Positions 8,128-15,683 of a DNA stretch of 64,000 bases are shown piece by piece. The stretch spans positions 6,329,001 to 6,393,000 of the forward strand of contig NZ_JAQFIL010000001.1 of NCBI RefSeq assembly GCF_029504655.1, written 5' to 3'. How positions within the stretch are numbered: position 1 is the first letter of the stretch; the number at the start of each line of letters is the position of its first letter. The notes under the pieces are model-generated. The model saw nothing but the letters and a program-made list of their open reading frames with translations, was not told the origin of the DNA and ran no database searches. This DNA comes from Catalinimonas alkaloidigena (lineage in GTDB: Bacteria > Bacteroidota > Bacteroidia > Cytophagales > Cyclobacteriaceae). A program made the translations under genes and the position numbers.

Positions 8128-9249
8128 ATGAAGCAAGTATACAAAATATTTTATTCTGCAATATTCATGTTCATCTTACTGAATATTCCGGAAGACATAA
8201 AGGCTACTCACCTTATCGGAGGAGAGATTAGCGCTACTGCTACTAACTGCCAGAGCTATGCTTATGAGATTGAGATTAATCTTTATGAACGTACTGGTTC
8301 TGATGTAGAATTTGGACCGGGTGAGTTGTATGTGGGTCATGGAGAACCTATCACGTTTGATTATCCAGGGATAGAAGCAAGTACATATCAAGTGGATGGT
8401 CAACTCTACAGAAAAAGTACGTTTTCTGTAAGTCATACATTTCCCGGCCCGGGAGAATACACTCTTTATTTAAAGGAATCCAACCGTAATGCTGATGTGG
8501 CGAACATGCGAAATTCGGTATTAACTCCTTTTTATATTGAAACTCTGATCAATATAGATGCGCTTCAGGGCTGCAACAGTTCACCACAGTTGGTTGGTCC
8601 GATCAGCCCTTTGGCATATGCCAAATCTATTTACAGCATGCCCTTAGCCCCTACGGATGCTGATGGCGACAGCCTGAGTTTTGAACTGATTACGCCTATG
8701 CAAAACATAGATGAAAATGTCAGCGGCTACCGCCTGCCTCATGAGTTTGACCTCCGCTTCGCTCCTCAGCCGGTTTCTGCTGATGGAAATACCCCCAGGA
8801 TGTATTTTGATAAAGACGCTTTGGTATGGGATGCCCCTAACCTGGGAGGCGAATTTGCGGTGGCGTTGCGTGTCAACGAATGGCGTGAAGTAGATGGGGA
8901 ATGGACAAAAATAGGCTATGTTACCCGAGACTTTACTTTGCATGTGATGGATACGCTGAATAATACGCAGGCACAGAACTATATCACCTCTACCCGGGAA
9001 GAAATAAGCAAATCTAAGGTCAATATCTTTCCTAATCCTACTCCCGGCGAGTTTACCCTGGAGGTTAACGATGACCAATGGCTGGGAGGCACAGTAGGTA
9101 TCTATAACATTCTGGGACAAGAGATCATGCAGGAAGCTGTGGTATCAGGTGAAACCCAATATGATATTAGCGCTGCCAGTCAGGGGGTGTACTTCCTCAC
9201 GCTGCAAAATGGCAACCTCAAAAAGACAATTCGTTTCATGAAGCGGTGA
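8128..9249 (+). CDS. T9SS type A sorting-domain protein, secreted, ATHLIGGE-type
   Basis: A 373-residue exported protein. The signal peptide is followed by ATHLIGGEIS, a start seen in many Bacteroidota surface proteins with Ig- or PKD-like folds. The body is rich in beta-strand patterns (for instance SYAYEIEINLYERTGSDVEF and PTDADGDSLSFEL). The last 80 residues form a type A T9SS sorting domain: FPNPTPGEFTLEV, VGIYNILGQEI, GVYFLTLQNG and a basic end KKTIRFMKR. Known biology of the domain predicts export across the outer membrane by T9SS, removal of the domain and attachment to the surface or release. The N-terminal function is unknown. The gene is followed at 52 bases by a DUF427 gene. The start is the ATG that opens the signal peptide; an earlier overlapping frame does not fit. 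Confidence 0.88.
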   Translation: MKQVYKIFYSAIFMFILLNIPEDIKATHLIGGEISATATNCQSYAYEIEINLYERTGSDVEFGPGELYVGHGEPITFDYPGIEASTYQVDGQLYRKSTFSVSHTFPGPGEYTLYLKESNRNADVANMRNSVLTPFYIETLINIDALQGCNSSPQLVGPISPLAYAKSIYSMPLAPTDADGDSLSFELITPMQNIDENVSGYRLPHEFDLRFAPQPVSADGNTPRMYFDKDALVWDAPNLGGEFAVALRVNEWREVDGEWTKIGYVTRDFTLHVMDTLNNTQAQNYITSTREEISKSKVNIFPNPTPGEFTLEVNDDQWLGGTVGIYNILGQEIMQEAVVSGETQYDISAASQGVYFLTLQNGNLKKTIRFMKR

Positions 9250-9301
9250 AAGTTTAAAACAATTTACCTCGCTTTGCCTGTTGCTCTAATAAAACAAAAA
9301 G

Positions 9302-9718
9302 ATGAGCGATACAGAAAAAGTAACTTTGGTAAAGAACGCTATTCATGACCCTAATGATGCGCGTCATTTTATGCGTGTGAAGTCGGTTGATAAGACGGTT
9401 ACAGCTACAATTGATGGTAAAGAAATTGCCAAATCCAACAAAGTGCTGAAGGTGCAGGAAGTGGGTTTTGACCTCTACGATCCGGTATACTACTTTCCCA
9501 AAGATGATGTGCAGATGGATGCCTTACACAGAACTGAAAAGTCTACCCACTGTCCGCTGAAAGGCGATACCGAATATTTTGATGTCAACTTTTCTGGCAC
9601 CCAACTGGAAAATGTGGCCTGGCACTACAGCCAACCGCTGGACAGAAGTAAAATGCTAAAAGAACACATTGCTTTTGATCAGTCGCAGGTACAGATCATA
9701 GAACATACTGATGTCTAA
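9302..9718 (+). CDS. DUF427 domain-containing protein
   Basis: A 138-residue cytoplasmic protein with the DUF427 core: TATIDGKEIAKS, then DPVYYFPKDDV, then the family hallmark THCPLKGDTEYF, and later NVAWHYSQPLD. Family length is about 95-130 residues, so this is complete. The molecular function of DUF427 is not established; members are small beta-rich proteins. It lies between the T9SS cargo gene and the carboxypeptidase gene on the same strand, but the latter has its own promoter, so operon links are weak. A purine-rich stretch (AAAACAAAAAG) precedes the ATG. Confidence 0.88.
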   Translation: MSDTEKVTLVKNAIHDPNDARHFMRVKSVDKTVTATIDGKEIAKSNKVLKVQEVGFDLYDPVYYFPKDDVQMDALHRTEKSTHCPLKGDTEYFDVNFSGTQLENVAWHYSQPLDRSKMLKEHIAFDQSQVQIIEHTDV

Positions 9719-9739
9719 ACCAGCTGAAATCTGAAGTAC

Positions 9740-9770
9740 TTGTCCTTTTCAGCATTTAAAGCTAGGTTTG
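9740..9770 (+). promoter_or_regulatory. Bacteroidota-type promoter of the M14 carboxypeptidase gene
   Basis: TTG at 9740-9742, 20 bases of spacer, then TAGGTTTG at 9763-9770. Both boxes and the spacing match the Bacteroidota sigma-ABfr consensus TTTG-N19-21-TAnnTTTG. The predicted transcript starts near 9777, about ten bases before the ATG at 9787. Confidence 0.65.
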
Positions 9771-9786
9771 GCAGAAATTTTCGCAT

Positions 9787-11214
9787 ATGAAGTACCTGAT
9801 TTTGCTCGTTTTCTCCCTAATCTTTTGCCAGGTAGGGTGTGCCCAGAAGCCTGTTTACCAGCAGGTATATGATGCCTACAATAAATATAAAGAAGAAGCT
9901 ATCCAGACAAGGCGCTTCACACACAGTGAGCTTGAACCTATCTTGCTCAAACTAAAAGAACAGCCAGGATTCAACGTGACAAAGCTGGGTGAATCTATTG
10001 AAGGGAGGGCGATTTATGATGTTTCTTTCGGGCAAGGAGAAACACAGGTACTGCTATGGTCACAGATGCATGGCGATGAGTCTACTGCCACCATGGCCGG
10101 GCTGGACCTGTTCAGCTTTTTCACTTCCGACGATAATAGGTTTGAGGAGGTACGGAATACAATTTTGCAAAATGTAAGCGTACATTTCATCCCCATGCTC
10201 AATCCCGATGGAGCGGAAGAGTTTGAGCGTCGTAATGCGCTGGGCGTTGATATGAATCGTGATGCCCTCCGCCTGCAATCCCCCGAGTCGCAAATCCTTA
10301 AAAATATTAGAGACAGCCTGGATGCAGATTTTGGCTTCAACCTGCACGATCAGAGCACTTACTATACTGCCGGAGTCAATGAGGAAGCGGCTACCATTTC
10401 TTTCCTGCCCCCGGCTTATAATTATGCCAAAGACATCAATCCGGTACGGGAGCGGGCTATGCAGATGATCGTACAACTGAATGAAGCCTTACAGCATTAT
10501 GTAGAAGGGCATGTGGCCCGCTATAATGATGATTTTGAACCCCGTGCCTTCGGTGATAATATTCAGAAGTGGGGCACCAGCACCGTACTGATAGAGTCAG
10601 GGGGTTATCCGGATGATCCTGAAAAGCAACAGATCCGCAGACTCAACTTTATGCTGCTCGTCACAGCCTTGCATTCTATCGCTACTGAAAGCTACAAAAA
10701 GCTTGACAGAGAGAAATACTGGGAAATTCCTGAAAACGAACGTTATCTCTACGACCTTATCGTCCGAAATGTACAGAAAGAGGTGAATGATAAACTATAT
10801 ACCATAGATGTAGGTGTCAATCACATTGAGATTGAATTTGAAAACATCAACGACTTTTTTCCGATTGGAAGCATACAGGAGTTAGGCGACATGTCTACTT
10901 TTTATGGCTATGAAGAATTTGACGCGGAAGGCATGGTGGCTGTACCCGGTAAGGTATATGAAAAAGTGCAACCCGACTTGACTGCGGTACAAAAACTAAA
11001 TGCGAAGAAATTGATGAGAGAAGGCTACACCACAGTAAGAGTATCGGATTTATCGGGGCAGGAAGATATCCGCAAGCAGCTTATTCTGGATGTCACCAGC
11101 CGCTACTCTGAGCCCGACCATAGCCTAAAAATGCGGAATCGCCCCAACTTCATTCTGGAAAAAGACGGTGAGCCTCAGTATGCTGTGGTGAATGGTTTTC
11201 TGCGGAAGCTTTAA
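9787..11214 (+). CDS. M14-family zinc carboxypeptidase, exported
   Basis: A 475-residue protein with a signal peptide that ends near a cysteine (IFCQVGCAQK), so it may be a lipoprotein or simply secreted. The M14 zinc motif is QMHGDEST (HxxE, near residues 95-98), with the third ligand likely the His in GFNLHDQS. NPDGAEEFERRN and VDMNRDA give the conserved substrate-binding Asn-Arg region, and IESGGYPDD may hold the catalytic glutamate. A further 150-residue C-terminal domain, beginning after about residue 325, has no family I can name. The family hydrolyses C-terminal residues of peptides; the cellular target here is unknown. It has its own promoter and ends at a palindromic element shared with the convergent VOC gene. 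Confidence 0.88.
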   Translation: MKYLILLVFSLIFCQVGCAQKPVYQQVYDAYNKYKEEAIQTRRFTHSELEPILLKLKEQPGFNVTKLGESIEGRAIYDVSFGQGETQVLLWSQMHGDESTATMAGLDLFSFFTSDDNRFEEVRNTILQNVSVHFIPMLNPDGAEEFERRNALGVDMNRDALRLQSPESQILKNIRDSLDADFGFNLHDQSTYYTAGVNEEAATISFLPPAYNYAKDINPVRERAMQMIVQLNEALQHYVEGHVARYNDDFEPRAFGDNIQKWGTSTVLIESGGYPDDPEKQQIRRLNFMLLVTALHSIATESYKKLDREKYWEIPENERYLYDLIVRNVQKEVNDKLYTIDVGVNHIEIEFENINDFFPIGSIQELGDMSTFYGYEEFDAEGMVAVPGKVYEKVQPDLTAVQKLNAKKLMREGYTTVRVSDLSGQEDIRKQLILDVTSRYSEPDHSLKMRNRPNFILEKDGEPQYAVVNGFLRKL

Positions 11215-11222
11215 AAAAAAAG

Positions 11223-11344
11223 CAAAACCCTTTACGCACTCTGCGTGATCATTTCTTTGCGCCCTTTGCGTGAAACCTAATGGAGCTTTTGTTCACGCTG
11301 AGAACGCAAAGGTTTGGGACGCGAAGGGCGCAAAAGGTTTTTTC
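11223..11344. repeat. Imperfect palindromic element between convergent genes
   Basis: The inner arms CTTTGCGCCCTTTGCGTG (11255-11272) and its near complement at 11318-11336 differ at a few positions; the outer arms AAAACCCTTT and AAAGGTTTTTT also pair. The TTTGCGCCCTTTGCG signature is common as a dispersed intergenic element in Bacteroidota. Lying between the M14 gene and the convergent VOC gene, it may also act as a two-way terminator. Confidence 0.6.
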
Positions 11345-11356
11345 TGAGCACCTTCT

Positions 11357-11740
11357 TTAGATTTCCTGCCCTACCTCCACTGGCAGGCGCATGTATACAT
11401 CCACGCCCATGCCGTTAGGGTCTTCAATCACAAAATGGCGATCGCCCCATTTTTCGTTCTTAGGCTCGGTGATGAGCGGGGCTTTAGCTTCCAGCAGGCG
11501 ATGGTATTCAGCATCCACATCTTCTACTTCCATTGCTAACCAGGTCCCCTGCGTATAAGAGGGATTAAATAAACGATGTTGTCCGGGAATTTCCGGCTGC
11601 ATAAAGGCCAACTCATAAGGGCCTCTTTTTAGCAAGACAAACCACTCAGCTTCATAGATGGTCTCAAAGCCAAAATACTGTTCGTAAAAGGCTTTACTCT
11701 CCTGGATTTTGTGGGTAATGATTCCGGTGTACATTTGCAT
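11357..11740 (-). CDS. VOC-family protein (glyoxalase/bleomycin-resistance fold)
   Basis: A 127-residue protein with the paired beta-alpha-beta-beta-beta modules of the vicinal oxygen chelate fold: MYTGIITHKIQESKAFYEQYFGFET at the N-terminus and LAMEVEDVDAEYHRLLEAK followed by GDRHFVIEDPNGMGVDVYMRLP at the C-terminus. Known members bind metals or small ligands, or isomerise or open rings; this copy cannot be assigned a substrate. It is transcribed in the same direction as the WYL regulator 76 bases upstream, with a palindrome between them, so the pair is probably functionally linked: in other genomes such YafY-type regulators sit next to a VOC gene. Cytoplasmic. Confidence 0.88.
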   Translation of the reverse strand: MQMYTGIITHKIQESKAFYEQYFGFETIYEAEWFVLLKRGPYELAFMQPEIPGQHRLFNPSYTQGTWLAMEVEDVDAEYHRLLEAKAPLITEPKNEKWGDRHFVIEDPNGMGVDVYMRLPVEVGQEI

Positions 11741-11788
11741 AAGTCTGTGAATTTTGGTGATAGCACAAACTTATGAGCGCAGGGTGAC

Positions 11789-11808
11789 AACCCTATGTCA
11801 GTAGGGTT
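11789..11808. promoter_or_regulatory. Palindrome AACCCTA-N6-TAGGGTT, possible operator
   Basis: A perfect 7-base inverted repeat with a 6-base spacer in the gap between the WYL regulator stop and the VOC start. A regulator binding site for the VOC gene is the simplest reading, because a U-tract for termination is absent. This is inference from position and symmetry only. Confidence 0.4.
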
Positions 11809-11816
11809 CGCAATAT

Positions 11817-12764
11817 TTACAAAAAATGCTGCTGAAGCTCTTCTATCAGCTCTTGCATCTTGTGCTTCAGGCTCTCCGGTTCAATGATGCAGACATGATT
11901 TGTATAGGTCAGGAGCCAGCGGGCAAAATACTGTTCTGAACCTACCATAAACCACATTTCACTGCCGTTTTCATCTTTTTCTTCCTGTATAAAACCCTGG
12001 GCATAACGGGTTTGCATAGTATAACGAGCTACTTTCTGGTCAAAATACACTTTCATTAACCTGGCATCAGTGGTCTGGCTCTGCTCTTTGAGATATTGTT
12101 CCAATGAGATACGGTCGCGCAAATGATAGTGCTGACTCAGCACATTGACCTTGCTCATCCGGTCCAGCCGGAAATCGCGATAGTCCTGACGTAACTGACA
12201 GAAAGCGATAACATGCCAGGCGTCACCGTAGTAAACCAGCCCGATTGGTTCAATACTGCGCTTGGTAAATACGCCACTGGCGGGAGAGAAATACTCCATT
12301 TCTATTACCTGCCTTTGCATCAGTGCCTGCTGTAGCTTGCTCAGGTGGATATCATCGGGATGATCTGTGCGGGCCAGCGGAGCCATCACTTTTACCTTAT
12401 CCTGAAGATCTTCCAGCATGTCCTGCTCCTGAGTAGACAGTACCGATTTAATTTTGAAGAGCGCACTTTCGTAGGCCTGTTGTACACCTATGTCGGTGAA
12501 AGAATTGATAAAATGATGGGCAGTGAGCAGTGCCCGGGCCTCTTCCGGACTAAACATGACCGGTGGTAGCCGATAACCATCTGCCAGAAAATATCCGATA
12601 CCAGCCTCAGAACCTATTGGAACACCGGCTTCCTCCAGTGCACGCACATCCCGGTACACTGTACGAAGGCTGATGTCAAAACGATCGGCCATTTCCTGGG
12701 CTTTAGTGACTCGTTGACTTTGTAGCTGAATAAGCATGGCAGTGAGGCGGTCAATACGGTTCAT
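11817..12764 (-). CDS. YafY-type transcriptional regulator with HTH and WYL domains
   Basis: About 315 residues. The N-terminus is a DeoR/HTH_11-type winged helix (MNRIDRLTAMLIQLQ, MADRFDISLRTVYRDVRALEEAGVPI), followed by the usual GYRLPPVMFS link. The middle and C-terminal parts hold the WYL domain (IEMEYFSPASGVFTKRSIEPIGLVYYGDAWHVIAFCQ with YRDFRLDRM) and a C-terminal extension (WLLTYTNHVCIIEPESL). The family are DNA-binding regulators whose WYL domain senses a ligand, often nucleic acid or a nucleotide. The ATG at 12764 is preferred over the TTG two codons earlier because it opens the conserved MNRIDRL start. The VOC gene downstream is the likely regulon member. Confidence 0.9.
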   Translation of the reverse strand: MNRIDRLTAMLIQLQSQRVTKAQEMADRFDISLRTVYRDVRALEEAGVPIGSEAGIGYFLADGYRLPPVMFSPEEARALLTAHHFINSFTDIGVQQAYESALFKIKSVLSTQEQDMLEDLQDKVKVMAPLARTDHPDDIHLSKLQQALMQRQVIEMEYFSPASGVFTKRSIEPIGLVYYGDAWHVIAFCQLRQDYRDFRLDRMSKVNVLSQHYHLRDRISLEQYLKEQSQTTDARLMKVYFDQKVARYTMQTRYAQGFIQEEKDENGSEMWFMVGSEQYFARWLLTYTNHVCIIEPESLKHKMQELIEELQQHFL

Positions 12765-12862
12765 AAGCAAGTTTGGATGACATTTGCATAAAATTAAAAA
12801 TCCTGATCAAGGATATAGTAAGTTTTTCACCATATTTTCGCAGCTCGAATGCAATCATCCCA

Positions 12863-12870
12863 TAGTTTTG
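12863..12870 (+). promoter_or_regulatory. Probable -7 promoter element of the TraB/GumN gene
   Basis: TAGTTTTG matches TAnnTTTG exactly, 35 bases before the ATG at 12906. A TTTC at 12836-12839 may be a weak -33 box, although the 23-base spacing is slightly long. Confidence 0.45.
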
Positions 12871-12905
12871 TATACTAACCAGTCAGCACATTACATAACC
12901 TTCAA

Positions 12906-13778
12906 ATGAATATGAAAAAGTTAGTCTGGATAATATCTATTTTAGCAGTAAGGCTTACCCTTCCCTTAGACGCTGCTGCCCAAACTGATAAATCTTTGCT
13001 CTGGAAAATCAGTGGCAAAGGGCTGAAAGCCCCTTCTTATCTCTATGGTACTATTCACTTAATGTGCCCCGGTGACATCAAAATTACACCTGCCATGCAG
13101 AAAGCCCTGGATGAAACTGAGCAACTGGTGCTGGAACTGGATATGGATGAGCCAGGAGTGATGCAGAAAATGGTCGCGGCTTCTATGATGCAGGATGGTA
13201 CTACGCTTCAGAGCCTCCTGAGTGAAGATGATTACGAGATGGTAGCAAAATATCTGCAAGACTCGGTAGGTGTGCCTATGCAGGCAATGAGTAAGATGAA
13301 ACCCATGCTACTTAGCTCAGTAATTATGATTCCTATACTAGACTGTCAGCCGGGATCTTACGAAATGAAGCTGGTAGAGGCTGCCAAGCAGCAGGCAATG
13401 GAAGTGCATGGCCTGGAAACTATAGCTGATCAGATCGCGGTATTTGATGCTATTCCACTGGATGAGCAATCTGACTATCTGGTAAAAACCATCCGGGAGT
13501 ATGACCAGAGTGTGGATGAAATAGAATCTTTACTGGAAAAGTATCAGCAGCAGGATATTCAAAGTCTTTATCAACTGGTACATGAGAGTATGACGGACAT
13601 GGAGGGTGCGGAGAAAGCTTTGCTGGATGATCGCAATCAAAAATGGCTGCCACTGATAGAAGAAATGGCAATAGAAAGAGCCAGTTTTTTTGCAGTTGGT
13701 GCAGGCCACCTGGGTGGATCTAAAGGCGTGATCAACTTACTGAAAGAAGCAGGATATGCAGTCAAAGCTGTTCAGTAA
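12906..13778 (+). CDS. TraB/GumN family protein, exported
   Basis: A 290-residue protein with a signal peptide (MKKLVWIISILAVRL through AAAQ). It shows the two signature regions of the family: SYLYGTIHLMC (a GxxH motif) near the N-terminus and FFAVGAGHLGGSKGVINLLKEAGYAV (GxxH again) at the C-terminus, with ELDMDEPG between. TraB/GumN proteins share an EreA/ChaN-like fold and some are proposed metalloproteases (as in TIKI); no activity is shown for bacterial ones that I can name. Length is normal. It is followed by a good terminator at 13801-13835 and has its own promoter, so it is monocistronic. Two ATGs are two codons apart (12906 and 12912); either could be used. Confidence 0.88.
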   Translation: MNMKKLVWIISILAVRLTLPLDAAAQTDKSLLWKISGKGLKAPSYLYGTIHLMCPGDIKITPAMQKALDETEQLVLELDMDEPGVMQKMVAASMMQDGTTLQSLLSEDDYEMVAKYLQDSVGVPMQAMSKMKPMLLSSVIMIPILDCQPGSYEMKLVEAAKQQAMEVHGLETIADQIAVFDAIPLDEQSDYLVKTIREYDQSVDEIESLLEKYQQQDIQSLYQLVHESMTDMEGAEKALLDDRNQKWLPLIEEMAIERASFFAVGAGHLGGSKGVINLLKEAGYAVKAVQ

Positions 13779-13800
13779 AGATTATTGATTCTCATAGTAC

Positions 13801-13835
13801 AAAACCAGCTTCTTCAGGCTGGTTTTTCTTTTTTA
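13801..13835 (+). terminator. Intrinsic terminator after the TraB/GumN gene
   Basis: Stem AAACCAGC / GCTGGTTT (13802-13809 with 13818-13825) with an 8-base loop, followed by the T-rich run TTCTTTTTT. Confidence 0.85.
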
Positions 13836-13897
13836 GAACACCCACAAAAGTGCTTTGGCTAATTTTTTTTAACCTGCTGTAAGAAAAAAGGGCCTTT

Positions 13898-14413
13898 TTG
13901 CTACTTACTCAGCAAAAATCAGTATTGAAAGAAGATTTTACCCATATCATCAGTCAGCATCAGGGCATCGTTCATAAGGTTTGCCGCATCTACCGGGATA
14001 CGCCTGAGGATAGGGAAGACCTGTTTCAGGATATTCTCTATCAGCTATGGAAATCCTGGCCTTCCTTCAGGGGTGAAGCTCAGGTGTCAAGCTGGATGTA
14101 TAAGGTAGCACTGAGTACGGCCATCGCCCGTTATCGCAAACCTTCTGTGTTCCAAAACACCATCCCTCTTACCGCTCAGGAAGGGGAAGAACGGCAGCAA
14201 GCCGAGCACCCTGAGAAGGAAAAATTGTACCGTGCTATTGCCCTGCTCAATGATGCTGACAAGGCTATCATCACCCTTTATCTGGATGATTACGCTTATG
14301 AAGAGATAGCTGAGATTATAGGTATATCGGTCAATTATGTAGGCGTAAAAATCAACCGTATCAAAGCAAAATTAAGTCAATTACTAAATCCCAAATCACA
14401 TGAACCTGGATGA
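13898..14413 (+). CDS. ECF-type RNA polymerase sigma factor
   Basis: A 171-residue sigma-70 family protein of the extracytoplasmic function type. Region 2 is seen around residues 15-80 (QGIVHKVCRIYRDTPEDREDLFQDILYQLWKSW, then SSWMYKVALSTAI), and region 4 around 110-165 (LNDADKAIITLYLDDYAYEEIAEIIGISVNYVGVKINRIKAKL). It directs RNA polymerase to a dedicated regulon. The next gene overlaps by 14 bases and encodes a four-helix membrane protein, so that protein is a plausible anti-sigma or sensing partner. The start is uncertain: TTG at 13898 is used here, but TTG at 13925 (before KEDFTHII) also fits the family N-terminus; neither has a strong ribosome binding site. Confidence 0.9.
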   Translation: MLLTQQKSVLKEDFTHIISQHQGIVHKVCRIYRDTPEDREDLFQDILYQLWKSWPSFRGEAQVSSWMYKVALSTAIARYRKPSVFQNTIPLTAQEGEERQQAEHPEKEKLYRAIALLNDADKAIITLYLDDYAYEEIAEIIGISVNYVGVKINRIKAKLSQLLNPKSHEPG

Positions 14414-14957
14414 TTTGAAAAACCAATGGCAGTCAGAACAAGCTGAAAAAAGTGCCGAGCAGATTCAGCAGATGGTAAAGCATCGCGCTGCCTCTGTTTC
14501 AGCAAAGGCTCAGAAGAAAACACTTATTGAATCTGCCGCCTTTGTGGTAGTACTTATCGTTTTCTTTACCGGCCTGGACCCGGAAAAAAATTCTTTGTGG
14601 GTCAATTTGCTTTTTCTGGCAACAGTGAGCATAGGCATTGCTAATAACCTCTGGCTTTACCGAAGCCTAAGCCTTAACCGGAAAGCTCAGGATTTGCAAA
14701 AATCTTTACAGAAGATCGTGAGGCGACTTTGGGTACAGATACAGTTTTCGGTTGTTTTTTCCGTGCTGTTTTTCAGTAGTATGCTTGCTTTCCTAATGCT
14801 GAGAGTTTCTTTGACTTCAGAAAAGCTCATTTTTATCCTTTTACTGCTCGGACTAAGTATAATGGTCAGAAGCGGCGTGGAAATCAGAAAGTGGATGCTG
14901 AGTATCAGGAAAATTAATCTTTCGCTTGAGTCACTTGCTGCATCAGAGCAGCTATAA
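14400..14957 (+). CDS. Four-helix membrane protein cotranscribed with the ECF sigma factor, possible anti-sigma
   Basis: A 185-residue protein. The N-terminal 45 residues are soluble (MNLDDLKNQWQSEQAEKSAEQIQQMVKHRA), then come four predicted membrane helices near residues 43-60, 64-85, 103-127 and 132-152. A short cytoplasmic tail (KINLSLESLAASEQL) follows. The gene overlaps the sigma factor gene by 14 bases, which indicates translational coupling. No zinc anti-sigma motif (HxxxCxxC) or FecR domain is present, so an anti-sigma role rests on gene context alone. In Bacteroidota this sigma/membrane pair is a recurring arrangement. A bidirectional terminator follows. Confidence 0.7.
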   Translation: MNLDDLKNQWQSEQAEKSAEQIQQMVKHRAASVSAKAQKKTLIESAAFVVVLIVFFTGLDPEKNSLWVNLLFLATVSIGIANNLWLYRSLSLNRKAQDLQKSLQKIVRRLWVQIQFSVVFSVLFFSSMLAFLMLRVSLTSEKLIFILLLLGLSIMVRSGVEIRKWMLSIRKINLSLESLAASEQL

Positions 14958-14990
14958 AAAAACCACGCCTTTGCGGGCGTGGATTCTTTC
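14956..14990. terminator. Bidirectional terminator between convergent genes
   Basis: Stem CCACGCC / GGCGTGG (14963-14969 with 14976-14982) with a 6-base loop. An A-run on its left supplies the U-tract for the minus-strand lipoprotein gene, and TTCTTTC on its right partly supplies one for the plus-strand operon. Confidence 0.8.
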
Positions 14991-15008
14991 ATTCTGAAAT
15001 GTTATTTT

Positions 15009-15479
15009 TTATTTTGTTAATGTAAGCATGGTTTTAATAGTAAAATTTCCATACACTCCAGTGGGGTCTTCATAAGAAAGCACAGCTTTAGTATCCGATA
15101 AAGATTTCACTTTATATTCTACAGTATGATCACCTTCAGTAACTGTAAGTGTCTGCTTTTCTGCCGACCAGGATCCGTTTGTATCACTTCCACTCTCCTG
15201 AATCACCAATAATCCTTGCTCCTGAAAGTTGAGTCTGGCTGCAAGCTCGAACCCACTCAAGTTAATTTCTTCCAGGTACTCGCGTTCCTCTTCATTAGCT
15301 CCAGTTTCCTCGACATATTCCTGCAGAGTTTTTCCACCAAAGGTAGTTTCAGCAGACTCCAGTGTCCACTCACCAATAATCCCTACCTGTACATCAAAAT
15401 CCTCTTCATCTTTGCTACAGGAGAAGAGAGACACTACCATCATTGACAACAGCATCAGAGATAAAACATTCTTTTTCAT
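15009..15479 (-). CDS. Small lipoprotein, lipocalin-like
   Basis: A 156-residue lipoprotein: MKKNVLSLMLLSMMVVSLFSC with the lipobox ending in Cys21, followed by an acidic SKDEEDF linker. The mature part begins GIIGEWTLESAETTFGG, then has alternating strands (ARLNFQEQGLLVIQES, GSWSAEKQTLTVTEGD, YKVKSLSDTKAVLSYED), which resembles the lipocalin-like Bacteroidota domains that open with G-x-W. It is attached to the inner or outer membrane facing the periplasm or surface; the ligand is unknown. Monocistronic, with a shared terminator downstream. Confidence 0.8.
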   Translation of the reverse strand: MKKNVLSLMLLSMMVVSLFSCSKDEEDFDVQVGIIGEWTLESAETTFGGKTLQEYVEETGANEEEREYLEEINLSGFELAARLNFQEQGLLVIQESGSDTNGSWSAEKQTLTVTEGDHTVEYKVKSLSDTKAVLSYEDPTGVYGNFTIKTMLTLTK

Positions 15480-15683
15480 AGATCGAATAAATTTGGTTTA
15501 TAATGCACCAAAGTTCACTCAAACAGGTCATTAGAAAAATTACATTTCCCCTAGCCTTTGCCATAGGTAATATTCAAAGGTTTTACTTATAAATTCACAA
15601 AAAAATAGTCAAAATAAAAGAAAAATAAATAAGTGTATATACTCATAAAAATACATATACAGAGTATTTACCATATATTTTCT

